64,000 nt of DNA from Allofournierella_A excrementavium (GCA_019120375.1 DWVE01000051.1:38617-102616), one strand, 5' to 3'. Positions 16,631 through 25,472 are shown, numbered from the stretch's first letter. Made by a program: numbers and translations. Notes: generated from the sequence alone by a model not told the origin.

Positions 16631-17359
16631 TTACCAGCGCACCACCGCGTGAAGCAGCGACCACACCGCCCACACAAGGCCCGCGGCCACCAGCACCGCC
16701 ACGCCCGCGATCAGGCCGAAGCTCCATTGGCCGATGAGGTAGGCGTTTTGACCCAGCAGCTGCGGCCCGAAGCACAGGCCCATCCAGATGGCCCACATCA
16801 CCCAGGCGCCTTTGGGACCAAAGCGCTGGATGAGCGCCCCGAAAGAAAGCCCCAGCGCCAGCGCCGCCGCCAGCAGCAGCGGGTACCACCACCAGGCCAG
16901 CACGAAGTCCTCGATCTGAAGCAGCGCGGCCTGGGCGGGCTGGCTGCCCTCGGGCAGCGGCATGTTCAGACCCAGCTTCCAGCCCTCAAAGCCCGCCAGC
17001 TTCGCCCAAAGGCCGGGCAGCAGGAACCGCTCCGCCAGCGCCAGAAGAGCGGCCAGACCCATGACGAAGACCCCTTCCACCGCCAGCAGCCCGGCCACCA
17101 GCGCGAGGCTCTGCCGCCGGGTGCGGCCGAAGCGCAGGGCGGTGTCGAACATCACGGTCGAATTGGTGAAGCTCATGATGAACAGGGAGAAGGCCCCCGC
17201 GATGGGCAGCACGATGCCCGCCAGAAAGATGCCGGTGTCCGGCTTCAGAAAGGCCATCACGCAGAGGATGACCACCTCGCCCAGCAAAAACAGCCCGCCG
17301 GTGATCGCGGCGTAAAGGGAGAAATCCTCGGCGTTCATCTTCAAGAATTTTTTAAACAT
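16631..17359 (-). CDS. ABC-2 type membrane protein, second permease of the YtrA-like operon
   Basis: A 242-residue protein with about six hydrophobic segments. The block SFTNSTVMFDTALRFGRTRR at about residues 65-85 is matched in the neighbour at 17367 (MAFSMTNTLTLALNFGATRK), so the two are paralogous and probably form a heterodimeric membrane channel for the ATPase at 18034. ATG start behind GAGGTGA. Substrate unknown; YtrA/YhcF-type operons in Firmicutes respond to cell-envelope-active compounds. Confidence 0.75.
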   Translation of the reverse strand: MFKKFLKMNAEDFSLYAAITGGLFLLGEVVILCVMAFLKPDTGIFLAGIVLPIAGAFSLFIMSFTNSTVMFDTALRFGRTRRQSLALVAGLLAVEGVFVMGLAALLALAERFLLPGLWAKLAGFEGWKLGLNMPLPEGSQPAQAALLQIEDFVLAWWWYPLLLAAALALGLSFGALIQRFGPKGAWVMWAIWMGLCFGPQLLGQNAYLIGQWSFGLIAGVAVLVAAGLVWAVWSLLHAVVRW

Positions 17360-17366
17360 GGCCCTG

Positions 17367-18020
17367 TCACCTCACCACATAGCCCTTGAGATAGCGATAC
17401 AAAAACACATCCGCCGCCACGGCGGCCAGCCCCAGCGCCAGGGGCAGCAGCCAGGGCAGGTCGCCCCACATCCCGCCGGAGAAGGTGCCGCCGGTGATGA
17501 CCAGCCAGAAGGTGCCCGCCATCATGAGCAGCATGGCCAGAATGATGACCATGCTCCCGATGACGCGGCTGCGGATCATCATCACGCCGCTGAGCACCCC
17601 CAGCACCGCGGCTGCGGCTGCCGTCGCCAGAAAGGCGGGGCTGGTGTTGAGCATCAGCACCGTGGCCGCCCCCTCCCGGGGCCAGCCGAACCACACCGGC
17701 ACGAGGGAAAAGAGAGCCGAGATGGCCCAGCCGCCCACGGCGTAGATGGCCAGCACCCCCTGCAGCGCCACGAACAGGGCCTTGCGGGTGGCCCCGAAGT
17801 TGAGGGCCAGGGTGAGGGTGTTCGTCATGGAAAAGGCCATCATGAACAGGATGAACAGCGACAGGGCGGGAAAACCATCGAAATAGGTGGAAAAGAGGTT
17901 CGTGTTCCCCGAAGGCACGTCGGTGACGAAGGCCCCGCCCACGATGACCGCCGCCGCGGCGGCAAAGACGGCCAGATTGATAAGGGAAAAGCGCAGAAGG
18001 AACCGGAAACAGCGTGTCAT
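17367..18020 (-). CDS. ABC-2 type membrane protein, first permease of the YtrA-like operon
   Basis: A 217-residue membrane protein with six predicted hydrophobic spans and the shared motif NTLTLALNFGATRKALFVAL near residues 70-90. GGGAGG precedes the ATG; 13 bases separate it from the ATPase gene upstream and six bases from the paralogous permease downstream. Together with the ATPase it should form an efflux-type or envelope-stress ABC transporter. No substrate evidence. Confidence 0.75.
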   Translation of the reverse strand: MTRCFRFLLRFSLINLAVFAAAAAVIVGGAFVTDVPSGNTNLFSTYFDGFPALSLFILFMMAFSMTNTLTLALNFGATRKALFVALQGVLAIYAVGGWAISALFSLVPVWFGWPREGAATVLMLNTSPAFLATAAAAAVLGVLSGVMMIRSRVIGSMVIILAMLLMMAGTFWLVITGGTFSGGMWGDLPWLLPLALGLAAVAADVFLYRYLKGYVVR

Positions 18021-18033
18021 GCCGCCACCTCCC

Positions 18034-18927
18034 TCATTCCACCGGCTCGTGGCCGCACAGCGCCACGAACACGTTCTGCAGGTTCAGGGGCGAAACGTCC
18101 ACGTCGCCCGTGCCTTCCAAATCGGCGGCCCGGCGGCCGGCGGTGTCCCGCACGGCGGCGGTCTTGCGGCGGCCCATGGCGCGCTCGCTCACCACCGTCA
18201 TCCCTTCGCACACCCGGTCCACCTCCTCGGCGGCGCCGGACACATAGCGGAACTGGTCCACCAGCTCCTCCGTCTCCTCGTCCTCGATGATGCGCCCGTC
18301 GTCCAGAATGAGCACCCGCTCGAACACCGACGCGGCCTCCTCAATGATGTGGGTGGAGATGATGAAGGTGCGGCCGGTGCGGGCGTAGTCCTCCAGCAGC
18401 AGCTGATAAAAGCGCTCCCGGGCCACCACGTCCAGGCCCGCCACCGGCTCGTCCAGAATGGTGATGGGCGCGTTGCTGGCCAGGGCGATGAGGATGGTCA
18501 CCATGGAAAGCTGGCCCTTGGAGAGCTGGCTCACCCGCTTTTTCTCCTCCACACCGAATTCTTTCAGCAGCCGCCGGGCGTATTCCTCGTCCCAACGGGG
18601 ATAGAAGGTGGCCCCGGCCTGCAGGTAGTGGCGCACTTTCAGATTGTTCTGACCGTAGAACAGGGTGGCCTGCAGTTCGCGGGAAAAGCACAGGTCCGCC
18701 AGGGCCTTGGGGTTCTCCCACACCGGCTCGCCGTTATAGGTCACTTCACCGGAATCGTGGGTGTTCTGGGCGGTCAGAATGCCCAAAAGGGTGGTCTTGC
18801 CCGCGCCGTTGCGCCCGATGAGCCCGTAAATTTTGCCCGGCTCGATGGTAATGTCCAGATTTTTCAGCACCTGTTTGTCCTTGTAGGATTTGCACAGGCC
18901 CTTCGCCTGCAAAATTCCGCTCGTCAT
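18034..18927 (-). CDS. ABC transporter ATP-binding protein of the YtrA-like operon
   Basis: A 297-residue ATPase: Walker A GLIGRNGAGKTTLLGILTAQ at about residues 36-55, signature QLSKGQLSMV (a variant of LSGGQ), Walker B ITILDEPVAGLD and H-loop FIISTHIIEEA. The C-terminus (after about residue 215) is a short extension without known motifs. Its start overlaps the stop of the GntR gene by four bases (ATGA), so regulator and transporter are coupled. The arrangement GntR-ATPase-permease is that of B. subtilis ytr/yhc operons. Confidence 0.9.
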   Translation of the reverse strand: MTSGILQAKGLCKSYKDKQVLKNLDITIEPGKIYGLIGRNGAGKTTLLGILTAQNTHDSGEVTYNGEPVWENPKALADLCFSRELQATLFYGQNNLKVRHYLQAGATFYPRWDEEYARRLLKEFGVEEKKRVSQLSKGQLSMVTILIALASNAPITILDEPVAGLDVVARERFYQLLLEDYARTGRTFIISTHIIEEAASVFERVLILDDGRIIEDEETEELVDQFRYVSGAAEEVDRVCEGMTVVSERAMGRRKTAAVRDTAGRRAADLEGTGDVDVSPLNLQNVFVALCGHEPVE

Positions 18928-19310
18928 GCCTTCTCTCCTCCTTCATGTTCGATGGCCTCTTTCACCATCGCCAAAAGTTCTTCCTTGCCAAGGCCCAGAG
19001 ACTTCGCCTCCCGCAGAAGGGGCAGCACATACTCCTCGCCCAGGGCCTTGCGGCGCTTTTCCTTCACCGCGGCGGTGGCGCCGGGGGCAACGAACATGCC
19101 GATGCCCCGCCGTTTGTAGAGCACGCCCTCCGCCACCAGCAGATTGATGCCCTTGGCCGCCGTGGCCGGGTTGATGTTGTATTCCCTGGCCAGCTCGTTG
19201 GTGGAGGGCACCTGCTCCTCCTCCCGGTAAACGCCCCGGAGGATGTCGTCCTCCAGCATCTGCGCGATCTGCAGATAGATCAGCGACTGGTCGTTCAAAC
19301 TTCCATGCAC
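18924..19310 (-). CDS. GntR family transcriptional repressor, YtrA subfamily
   Basis: A 128-residue regulator with an N-terminal winged helix (IYLQIAQMLEDDILRGVYRE, VPSTNELAREYNINPATAAK, GVLYKRRGIGMFV) and the short helical C-terminal tail typical of YtrA, lacking a large ligand domain. I place the start at the GTG at 19310, six bases after GGAGGTG; the GTG at 19319 lies inside that ribosome binding site. The gene sits directly behind a promoter covered by a 24-bp palindrome, so it very likely represses its own operon, with release by an envelope stress or drug. Confidence 0.87.
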   Translation of the reverse strand: MHGSLNDQSLIYLQIAQMLEDDILRGVYREEEQVPSTNELAREYNINPATAAKGINLLVAEGVLYKRRGIGMFVAPGATAAVKEKRRKALGEEYVLPLLREAKSLGLGKEELLAMVKEAIEHEGGEKA

Positions 19311-19337
19311 GCAGTTCACCTCCGCCTGCTGTTCATT

Positions 19338-19361
19338 GGTTCATTACTTGTGTAATTAACC
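19338..19361. promoter_or_regulatory. Operator of the GntR/ABC operon
   Basis: A 24-bp inverted repeat of the form GGTTnATTAC-N4-GTAATnAACC. It starts at the -10 element and covers the transcription start of the minus-strand promoter, the expected place for YtrA-type repression. Confidence 0.75.
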
Positions 19362-19387
19362 ATAGCACCTGCGGGCCGCTTTGTCAA
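19359..19387 (-). promoter_or_regulatory. Promoter of the GntR/ABC operon
   Basis: Minus-strand TTGACA (19382-19387), 17 bases, TATGGT (19359-19364). The -10 overlaps the outer arm of the operator palindrome. Confidence 0.8.
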
Positions 19388-19426
19388 GGGCCGGGATGGA
19401 AAAATGTGCGCCGGCAGGGCAAAAAC

Positions 19427-19461
19427 ACAAAAAAGGGCCGCCCCAAACCGGGGCGGCCCTT
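19427..19461 (-). terminator. Terminator of ackA
   Basis: 12-bp stem AAGGGCCGCCCC/GGGGCGGCCCTT with a five-base loop; on the minus strand it is followed by six T. It separates ackA from the GntR operon promoter. Confidence 0.88.
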
Positions 19462-19479
19462 GAAAAACAGGGGGATGAT

Positions 19480-20682
19480 TTACTTCGCGGTCACCAGCGC
19501 CAGAGTGTCGCGGGCGATCATCAGCTCCTCGTTGGTGCAGACCATCAGCACCTTCACGCGGCTGTCGGCGGCGGACAGGTCGATGATGTCCTGGCCGCGC
19601 AGCTTGTTCTTCTCCTCGTCCAGCTTGATGCCCAAAAACTCCATGTTCTTGCACACTTCGCTGCGCACGTAGTCGTCGTTCTCACCAATGCCGCCGGTGA
19701 ACACGACGCAGTCCAGACCGCCCATCACGGCGGCGTAGGCGCCCACGTACTTCTTGATCTGGTAGTTCAGCATGTCGCTGGCCAGCTTGGCCCGCTCGTT
19801 GCCCGCGGCGGCGGCAGCCTCCACGTCGCGCTTGTCGCTGGACACGCCGGACACGCCCAGCAGGCCGCACTTCTTGTTCAGGTAGTCGGCCATCTCCTGG
19901 CCGTGGATGCCCAGCTTCTGCTCCATGTAGGTCACCACGCTGGGGTCAACGTCGCCGCAGCGGGTGCCCATCAGCACGCCGGCCAGCGGGGTCAGGCCCA
20001 TGCTGGTGTCCACGCACTTGCCGCCGTCCACGGCGGTGATGCTGCTGCCGTTGCCCAGGTGGCAGGTGACCATCTTCAGCTCGGCGGGGTCCTTGCCCAG
20101 GAACTTGGCGGCGGCCATGCTCACATAGCGGTGGCTGGTGCCGTGGGCGCCGTAGCGGCGGATGGCGTACTTCTCGTACATCTCGTAGGGCACGCCGTAC
20201 ATATAAGCCTTGGGAGGCATGGTCTGGTGGAAGGTGGTGTCGAAGACCACGACGTTGGGCACCTCGGCGCCGAACACCTTCTTGGCGCTGCGCAGGCCCT
20301 GCACGTGGGCCAGGTTGTGCACGGGGGCCAGGGGAGCGATCTCCTCGATCTTGTCGATGATGGCGTCGGTGACGATCTCGCTCTTGGTGAAGAACTCAGC
20401 GCCCTGCACGATGCGGTGGCCGATGGCGCCGATCTCGCTCTTGTCGGCAACAACGGCGCCCTCGCCGGTGGTCATCATCTCAACCACCTTCATAAAGGCT
20501 TCGGTGTGGGTGGGGAAGGGCACTTCCTCGCTCCACTTGCCGCCGTGAGCCTGATGGGTGATCTTGCTGCCTTCGATGCCGATGCGCTCGCACAGGCCCT
20601 TGCACAGCACGCTCTCGTCGGTCATGTCGATCAGCTGATATTTCAGCGAGGACGAACCGCAGTTGATAACCAGGATTTTCAT
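19480..20682 (-). CDS. ackA: Acetate kinase
   Basis: A 400-residue enzyme converting acetyl phosphate plus ADP to acetate plus ATP, the main substrate-level ATP step of acetate-forming fermenters. The N-terminal signature is MKILVINCGSSSLKYQLIDM (motif VINCGSSSLK); later hallmarks are HRIVQGAEFF, DTTFHQTMP, GAHGTSHRYV and CHLGNGSSI. Length is normal. GGGAGG lies before the ATG at 20682; the longer reading to 20742 begins inside the promoter region. No pta gene is adjacent. It is monocistronic, divergent from tmcAL, with overlapping promoters. Confidence 0.97.
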   Translation of the reverse strand: MKILVINCGSSSLKYQLIDMTDESVLCKGLCERIGIEGSKITHQAHGGKWSEEVPFPTHTEAFMKVVEMMTTGEGAVVADKSEIGAIGHRIVQGAEFFTKSEIVTDAIIDKIEEIAPLAPVHNLAHVQGLRSAKKVFGAEVPNVVVFDTTFHQTMPPKAYMYGVPYEMYEKYAIRRYGAHGTSHRYVSMAAAKFLGKDPAELKMVTCHLGNGSSITAVDGGKCVDTSMGLTPLAGVLMGTRCGDVDPSVVTYMEQKLGIHGQEMADYLNKKCGLLGVSGVSSDKRDVEAAAAAGNERAKLASDMLNYQIKKYVGAYAAVMGGLDCVVFTGGIGENDDYVRSEVCKNMEFLGIKLDEEKNKLRGQDIIDLSAADSRVKVLMVCTNEELMIARDTLALVTAK

Positions 20683-20728
20683 TGATACTTCCTCCCAAAA
20701 CTGTTTCTGGCGGCCGCTGCCGCCCGGA

Positions 20729-20757
20729 TTTACATTGTCCACTCACTATTATATAAT
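20729..20757 (+). promoter_or_regulatory. tmcAL promoter
   Basis: TTTACA (20729-20734), 17 bases, TATAAT (20752-20757), overlapping the ackA promoter head to head so that both polymerases cannot occupy the site together. Confidence 0.7.
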
Positions 20758-20776
20758 GGGGAAAATCGCTTTTCAA
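20748..20776 (-). promoter_or_regulatory. ackA promoter
   Basis: Minus-strand TTGAAA (20771-20776), 17 bases, TATAAT (20748-20753). Its -10 shares two bases with that of the divergent tmcAL promoter. Confidence 0.75.
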
Positions 20777-20798
20777 GGCAAAAAGGGGGGCCAAACCC

Positions 20799-21980
20799 GT
20801 GAAAAACGCCGGGATCATCGCAGAATACGACCCGTTCCACGCCGGCCACGCCTGGCAGATCGCCGAAGCGCGCCGCCAGGGCGCCGAAACAGTGACCGTT
20901 TGCATGAGCGGCGACGTCACCCAGCGGGGCGGCGCGGCGCTGCTGCCGCCCCCGGTGCGGGCCGCCGCGGCCCTCGGCTGCGGGGCCGACCTGGTGTTGT
21001 GCCTGCCGAACCCCTACGCCTGCCTCTCCGCCGAGGGCTTTGCCGCCGCCGGGGTGGCGATTTTGAGCGCCCTGCCCGCGTTGGACACCCTGGTGTTCGG
21101 GGCGGAGACGCCGGACACGGCGGCCCTCGTCCGCACCGCCGGGACCCTGCGCTCGGAGGCGTTCTCCGCCGCCCTGGCCCGCAGCCTCGCGGGGGGCGCG
21201 CCCTTCGCCGCCGCCCGGGCCGCCGCCGCCGAAGAAGTCTGCCCCGGGGCGGGGGCGGTGCTGGCGGGCCCCAACAACAACCTGGGCGTGGAGTACTGCA
21301 AGGCCCTCGCCGCCCAAAACAGCCATATCGAACCGCGGGCCCTGCCCCGCAGGGGCGCGGCCCACGGCGAGGCGGAACCCGGCGCCGGGGGCTTTGCCAG
21401 CGCCTCCAGCCTGCGCACCCTCTGGCGGAACGGGGGCGCGGCGGCGCTGGAGGGCTATGTGCCCGAAGCCGCCCTGGCCCTTTATAAAGAGGCCGAAGCC
21501 GCCGGGGCCGACCTGGACGAAAAGGCCTGGGGGGTGGCTCTGCTCTCCCGCCTGCGGGGGATGGACGCCGCCGCCATCGCCCGCACCCGGGGCACCGCCG
21601 AGGGGCTGGAACACCTGCTGGAGAACGCCGTGCGCGCCGCCGCAGACCTGCCGGGCCTTTACGACTCGATGAAGTCCAAGCGCTACGCCCACGCCCGGCT
21701 GCGCCGCTATGTGCTGGCGGCGGCCCTGGGCTACACCGGCGAACTGCCCGCCCTGCCGCCCTATGTCCATGTGCTGGCGGCGAACGAGCGGGGCCTCGCC
21801 CTTTTGCAGGGGGCAAAAAAGCCCGCCGGGGCGTCCCTTGCCCGTCTTGCCCGCGAAAACGAGGCCTGCCGTGCGGCGGCCGCCGCCCACGCCGCCGCCG
21901 CGGACCTTGCGGCCCTCTGCCGCCGCGCCCCCGGCCCCATGGGCGGCTGCTACACCGAAAAACCCCTGCTGGTTTGTTGA
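20799..21980 (+). CDS. tmcAL: tRNA(Met) cytidine acetate ligase
   Basis: A 393-residue homologue of B. subtilis TmcAL (YlbM), which uses acetate and ATP to make N4-acetylcytidine at position 34 of elongator tRNA-Met. The nucleotidyltransferase-type motif IIAEYDPFHAGHAWQI (consensus EYNPFHNGH) is at the N-terminus, and PNNNLGVEYCKAL at about residues 162-174 matches the family's second block, followed by ASASSLR. GC content is extreme, with many Ala codons. Its neighbour is acetate kinase, whose product is the TmcAL substrate. Start ATG at 20799; the ribosome binding site (GGGGGG at 20785-20790) is weak. Confidence 0.88.
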   Translation: MKNAGIIAEYDPFHAGHAWQIAEARRQGAETVTVCMSGDVTQRGGAALLPPPVRAAAALGCGADLVLCLPNPYACLSAEGFAAAGVAILSALPALDTLVFGAETPDTAALVRTAGTLRSEAFSAALARSLAGGAPFAAARAAAAEEVCPGAGAVLAGPNNNLGVEYCKALAAQNSHIEPRALPRRGAAHGEAEPGAGGFASASSLRTLWRNGGAAALEGYVPEAALALYKEAEAAGADLDEKAWGVALLSRLRGMDAAAIARTRGTAEGLEHLLENAVRAAADLPGLYDSMKSKRYAHARLRRYVLAAALGYTGELPALPPYVHVLAANERGLALLQGAKKPAGASLARLARENEACRAAAAAHAAAADLAALCRRAPGPMGGCYTEKPLLVC

Positions 21981-22065
21981 AAGGAGCAGAAATCGTCAAA
22001 AATTAGACAAAGTTTTGAGCGAAACAGAAAACTTTTGCACTTTCGGTTTTTTAACAGAAATTCCA

Positions 22066-22094
22066 TTGCCGTTTTTTGGGCGCGGAAGTATAAT
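22066..22094 (+). promoter_or_regulatory. pckG promoter
   Basis: TTGCCG (22066-22071), 17 bases, TATAAT (22089-22094). The leader of about 85 bases contains a GCGCCG/CGGCGC hairpin (22127-22142). Confidence 0.65.
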
Positions 22095-22186
22095 GGCTAT
22101 AATGGGTGCAACTGGCAAACTTTTTTCAGCGCCGCCTCCGGCGCGGGGTTTGCCCCCGAACATCAAGAGAGGATTGGTGAAAGCGT

Positions 22187-23965
22187 ATGACAACGAACAA
22201 GCACGTTCTGACCTGGCTGGACGAAATGGTCGCCCTGGTGAAACCCGACAAGGTCGTGTGGATCGACGGCAGCGAGGAGCAGCTCACCGCTCTGCGTGAA
22301 GAGAGCTTCAAGACCGGCGAAATGGTGCCCCTGAATGAGGAACTGCTGCCCGGCTGTGTGCTGCATCACACCGCGGTGAACGACGTTGCCCGCGTGGAGG
22401 GCCGCACCTTCATCTGCACCAAGAAGCGTGAGGACGCCGCCCCCATCAACAACTGGATGGAGACCAGCGAGATGAAGGCCAAGCTGATCCCCATGTACGA
22501 CGGCTGCATGAAGGGCCGCACCATGTACGTCCTGCCCTACTGCATGGGCCCCATCGGCAGCCCCTTCAGCAAGGTGGGCATTGAGCTGACCGACTCCATC
22601 TACGTGGTCATGAACATGGACATCATGACCCGCATGGGCAAGCAGGCGCTGGACCAGCTGGGCGATTCCAACGACTTCGTCCGCGGCCTGCACTCCAAGG
22701 CCAAGATGGAAGAGGAGAACCGCTACATCGTGCAGTTCCCCGAAGAGAACACCATCTGGTCCATCAACTCCGGCTACGGCGGCAACGTGCTGCTGGGCAA
22801 GAAGTGCTTCGCGCTGCGCATCGCCAGCTATCAGGGCCTGAAGGAAGGCTGGATGGCCGAGCATATGCTCATCCTGGGCATCGAGGACCCCACTGGCCAT
22901 GTGGAGTACATCACCGCCGCCTTCCCCTCCGCCTGCGGCAAGACCAACCTGGCCATGCTGATCCCGCCCGAAGTCTACGCCAAGCAGGGCTACAAGGTCT
23001 GGACCGTCGGCGACGACATCGCCTGGATGCACATCGGTGAGGACGGCCGTCTCTACGCCATCAACCCCGAGAACGGCTTCTTCGGCGTGGCCCCCGGCAC
23101 CAACGAGAAGTCCAACCCCAACGCCCTGCACACCACCATGAAGAACACCATCTTCACCAACGTTGCCCACAACCTGGACAACAACACCGTGTGGTGGGAA
23201 GGCCTGGACAAGAATCCGCCCGAGAACGCCGAGGAGTGGACCGGCAAGAAGGTCAACGGCAAGGAGTGGGTGGCCCAGGGCAACAAGCTGGCCCATCCCA
23301 ACAGCCGCTTCACCGCTCCCGCTGTGAACTGCCCCTGCCTGAGCAGGGAGTTCAACAACCCCAACGGTGTGCCCGTCACCGCCATGGTGTTCGGCGGCCG
23401 CCGCGCCAAGACCGCTCCGCTGGTGTTCCAGAGCTTTGACTGGAACCACGGCGTGTATGTGGGCAGCGCCATGGCCTCCGAGACCACCGCTGCCGCCGCC
23501 GGCGCCGTGGGTGTCGTGCGCCGCGACCCCATGGCCATGCGTCCCTTCACCGGCTACAACATGGGCGACTACTTCGGCCACTGGATCGAGATGGGCAAGA
23601 AGCTGGGCGACAAGGCCCCCAAGATCTTCCACGTCAACTGGTTCCGCACCGATGACGAAGGCCACTTCATCTGGCCCGGCTTCGGCGACAACATGCGCGT
23701 GCTGATGTGGATGCTGAAGCGCTGCAAGGGCGAAGTGGACGCCGTGGAGACCCCTATCGGCTACCTGCCCAAGGCCGAGGACATCGACATCACCGGCCTG
23801 GAGGACGTCACTCTGGACACCGTCAAGGGTCTGCTGAGCGTGGACAAGGACCTGTGGCTGGAGGACTGCGACGGCGTCGAGGCCCTCTACGACGAGATCG
23901 GCGAGCGCGTTCCCGCTGAGCTGCGCGCCCAGCTGGCGGCCCTGCGCGAGCGTCTTTCCAAGTAA
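22187..23965 (+). CDS. pckG: Phosphoenolpyruvate carboxykinase (GTP)
   Basis: A 592-residue GTP-type PEPCK interconverting oxaloacetate and PEP. Diagnostic motifs are the P-loop AFPSACGKTNLAMLIPP at about residues 245-260 with the hyper-reactive cysteine of the GTP class, the metal-binding VGDDIAWMHIGEDGRL just after, and the N-terminal DGSEEQLTALREESFKTGEM block. Length is normal (about 600). In gut anaerobes the enzyme usually runs towards oxaloacetate for succinate/propionate or anaplerosis; direction is not visible from sequence. It is monocistronic with its own promoter and terminator. GAGAGG (22168-22173) serves as ribosome binding site. Confidence 0.97.
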   Translation: MTTNKHVLTWLDEMVALVKPDKVVWIDGSEEQLTALREESFKTGEMVPLNEELLPGCVLHHTAVNDVARVEGRTFICTKKREDAAPINNWMETSEMKAKLIPMYDGCMKGRTMYVLPYCMGPIGSPFSKVGIELTDSIYVVMNMDIMTRMGKQALDQLGDSNDFVRGLHSKAKMEEENRYIVQFPEENTIWSINSGYGGNVLLGKKCFALRIASYQGLKEGWMAEHMLILGIEDPTGHVEYITAAFPSACGKTNLAMLIPPEVYAKQGYKVWTVGDDIAWMHIGEDGRLYAINPENGFFGVAPGTNEKSNPNALHTTMKNTIFTNVAHNLDNNTVWWEGLDKNPPENAEEWTGKKVNGKEWVAQGNKLAHPNSRFTAPAVNCPCLSREFNNPNGVPVTAMVFGGRRAKTAPLVFQSFDWNHGVYVGSAMASETTAAAAGAVGVVRRDPMAMRPFTGYNMGDYFGHWIEMGKKLGDKAPKIFHVNWFRTDDEGHFIWPGFGDNMRVLMWMLKRCKGEVDAVETPIGYLPKAEDIDITGLEDVTLDTVKGLLSVDKDLWLEDCDGVEALYDEIGERVPAELRAQLAALRERLSK

Positions 23966-23990
23966 ACCAACCCCCTGCTGAGCAAGCTGT

Positions 23991-24018
23991 GGCCCCCGGG
24001 AGACCGGGGGCCATTTTT
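23991..24018 (+). terminator. pckG terminator
   Basis: Nine-bp stem GGCCCCCGG/CCGGGGGCC, GAGA loop, then ATTTTT. Confidence 0.88.
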
Positions 24019-24055
24019 GAGGTGAAAAAAAGGGGACAAAGAGGGGAGAAAGTCA

Positions 24056-24742
24056 ATGAACGAACAGCGTGTGCAGACCAGCGAAGCGCTGCGGGTGGGC
24101 CTTGTGCTGGCGCTGGCGGGGGGCTATCTGGACGCCTACACCTACCTGTGCCGCGGCGGAGTGTTCGCCAACGCCGAGACCGGCAACATGGTGCTGCTGG
24201 GCGTGAAGCTGGCGGCGGGCGACTGGGCCGCCGCGGCAAAGTATCTGCCGCCCATCTTCGCCTTTTTCCTGGGCGTGCTGGCGGCGGAGGCCATCCGCCG
24301 CAGGGGCAAGGCGGCCCCGGCGGCAAAACTGCACTGGCGGCAGTGGGTGCTGGCGCTGGAGATCGGGGTGCTGGCCGCCGCGGCCTTTGCGCCCCTGGGC
24401 GGCGCGTGGGACATGGCGGTGAACTGGGCGGTGAGCTTCGTCTGCGCCTTGCAGGTGGAGAGCTTCCGCCGGGTGCACGGCAAAGCCTACGCCACCACCA
24501 TGTGCACCGGCAACCTGCGCAGCGGCACCGAGTTGCTCTATCAGTACTTCCAGACCCGCGACCGGGGCATTTTGCGCTCCAGCCTGCGGTATTATCAGGT
24601 CATCGTGGCCTTCATCGCCGGCGCGGCGGTGAGCGCGGTGCTGGCCGGGCCTCTGGGCCAGTGGTCGGTGCTGGCGGCCTGCGGCCTGCTGGCGGTGGTG
24701 CTGGTGGTCCTGAGCCGGGCCGAAGTGACCAGCCGGGAATAA
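24056..24742 (+). CDS. DUF1275 (YoaK-type) membrane protein
   Basis: A 228-residue protein with six predicted spans. Family hallmarks are GGYLDAYTYLCRGGVFANAETGN near the N-terminus (the G-x-x-D-A-x-[ST] and A-N-x-x-T-G-N blocks) and FRRVHGKAYATTMCTGNLRS at about residues 138-160. The function of DUF1275 proteins is unknown; transport has been proposed. GAGGGGAG (24042-24049) precedes the ATG. The gene lies between the pckG terminator and the dedA-like gene and may share a transcript with the latter. Confidence 0.85.
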   Translation: MNEQRVQTSEALRVGLVLALAGGYLDAYTYLCRGGVFANAETGNMVLLGVKLAAGDWAAAAKYLPPIFAFFLGVLAAEAIRRRGKAAPAAKLHWRQWVLALEIGVLAAAAFAPLGGAWDMAVNWAVSFVCALQVESFRRVHGKAYATTMCTGNLRSGTELLYQYFQTRDRGILRSSLRYYQVIVAFIAGAAVSAVLAGPLGQWSVLAACGLLAVVLVVLSRAEVTSRE

Positions 24743-24845
24743 AAAGCAGAGAGCGGCCACTCCGGAAGTGCCGGGGCGGGCGCTTTTTTGTGCTCATATT
24801 TTTCCGTCCGCTCCGAATAGACTGTACCCAAAGGGGGCGGCGGGC

Positions 24846-25472
24846 ATGGAGCAGTTTATTGTGGACGTGATGGAGGACTTCGGCTATCCGGGCATGGCCC
24901 TGCTCATCGCGGTGGAAAACCTCTTCCCGCCCATCCCCTCGGAGGTCATCCTCACCTTCGGCGGCTTTCTCACCACCCGCACCGCGCTGGATGTGTGGTG
25001 GGTGGCGGCCTGGGCCACCCTGGGTGCGGTGGCGGGGGCGCTGGCTCTCTACGGCGTGGGCCGGGCCCTGGGCGGAGAGCGGATGCGCGCGCTGCTGGCG
25101 GGGCCCTGGGGCAAACGGCTGGGCTTTGACGCCGAGGCCGCCGCCCGGGCTGCCGCCTGGTTCGAGAAAAAAGGCGCGAAAACGGTGCTCTTCTGCCGCT
25201 GCGTGCCCATTCTGCGCAGCCTCATCTCCATCCCGGCGGGCATGGCCCGGATGAATCTGGTGCGCTTTCTGCTCTACACCACGGCGGGCAGTTTTGTGTG
25301 GAATGCCGCCCTGGTGCATCTGGGCGCGGCGGCGGGGGAGGGCTGGGCGCTGCTGGCCCGCCGCTTCGCGGACGCCTCCGGCGCGGTGCGCTGGCTGCTG
25401 GCGGCAGCGGCGGCGCTGGCCATCCTCTGGCGGCTGGCCCGGAAGAAAGACAAAAAAAGTGCTGCCCCTTGA
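24846..25472 (+). CDS. DedA family membrane protein
   Basis: A 208-residue DedA/SNARE-associated family protein; these are thought to be lipid flippases or proton-coupled carriers needed for envelope homeostasis. Motifs: VENLFPPIPSEVILTFGGFL (E-x-x-x-P-x-P-[GS]-E block, residues about 22-41), FCRCVPILRSLISIPAGMAR (the F-x-R-x-x-P-x-x-R block) and GSFVWNAAL. Start ATG at 24846; the longer reading to 24768 has no ribosome binding site. The short basic tail ends at a bidirectional terminator shared with pepP. Confidence 0.87.
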   Translation: MEQFIVDVMEDFGYPGMALLIAVENLFPPIPSEVILTFGGFLTTRTALDVWWVAAWATLGAVAGALALYGVGRALGGERMRALLAGPWGKRLGFDAEAAARAAAWFEKKGAKTVLFCRCVPILRSLISIPAGMARMNLVRFLLYTTAGSFVWNAALVHLGAAAGEGWALLARRFADASGAVRWLLAAAAALAILWRLARKKDKKSAAP

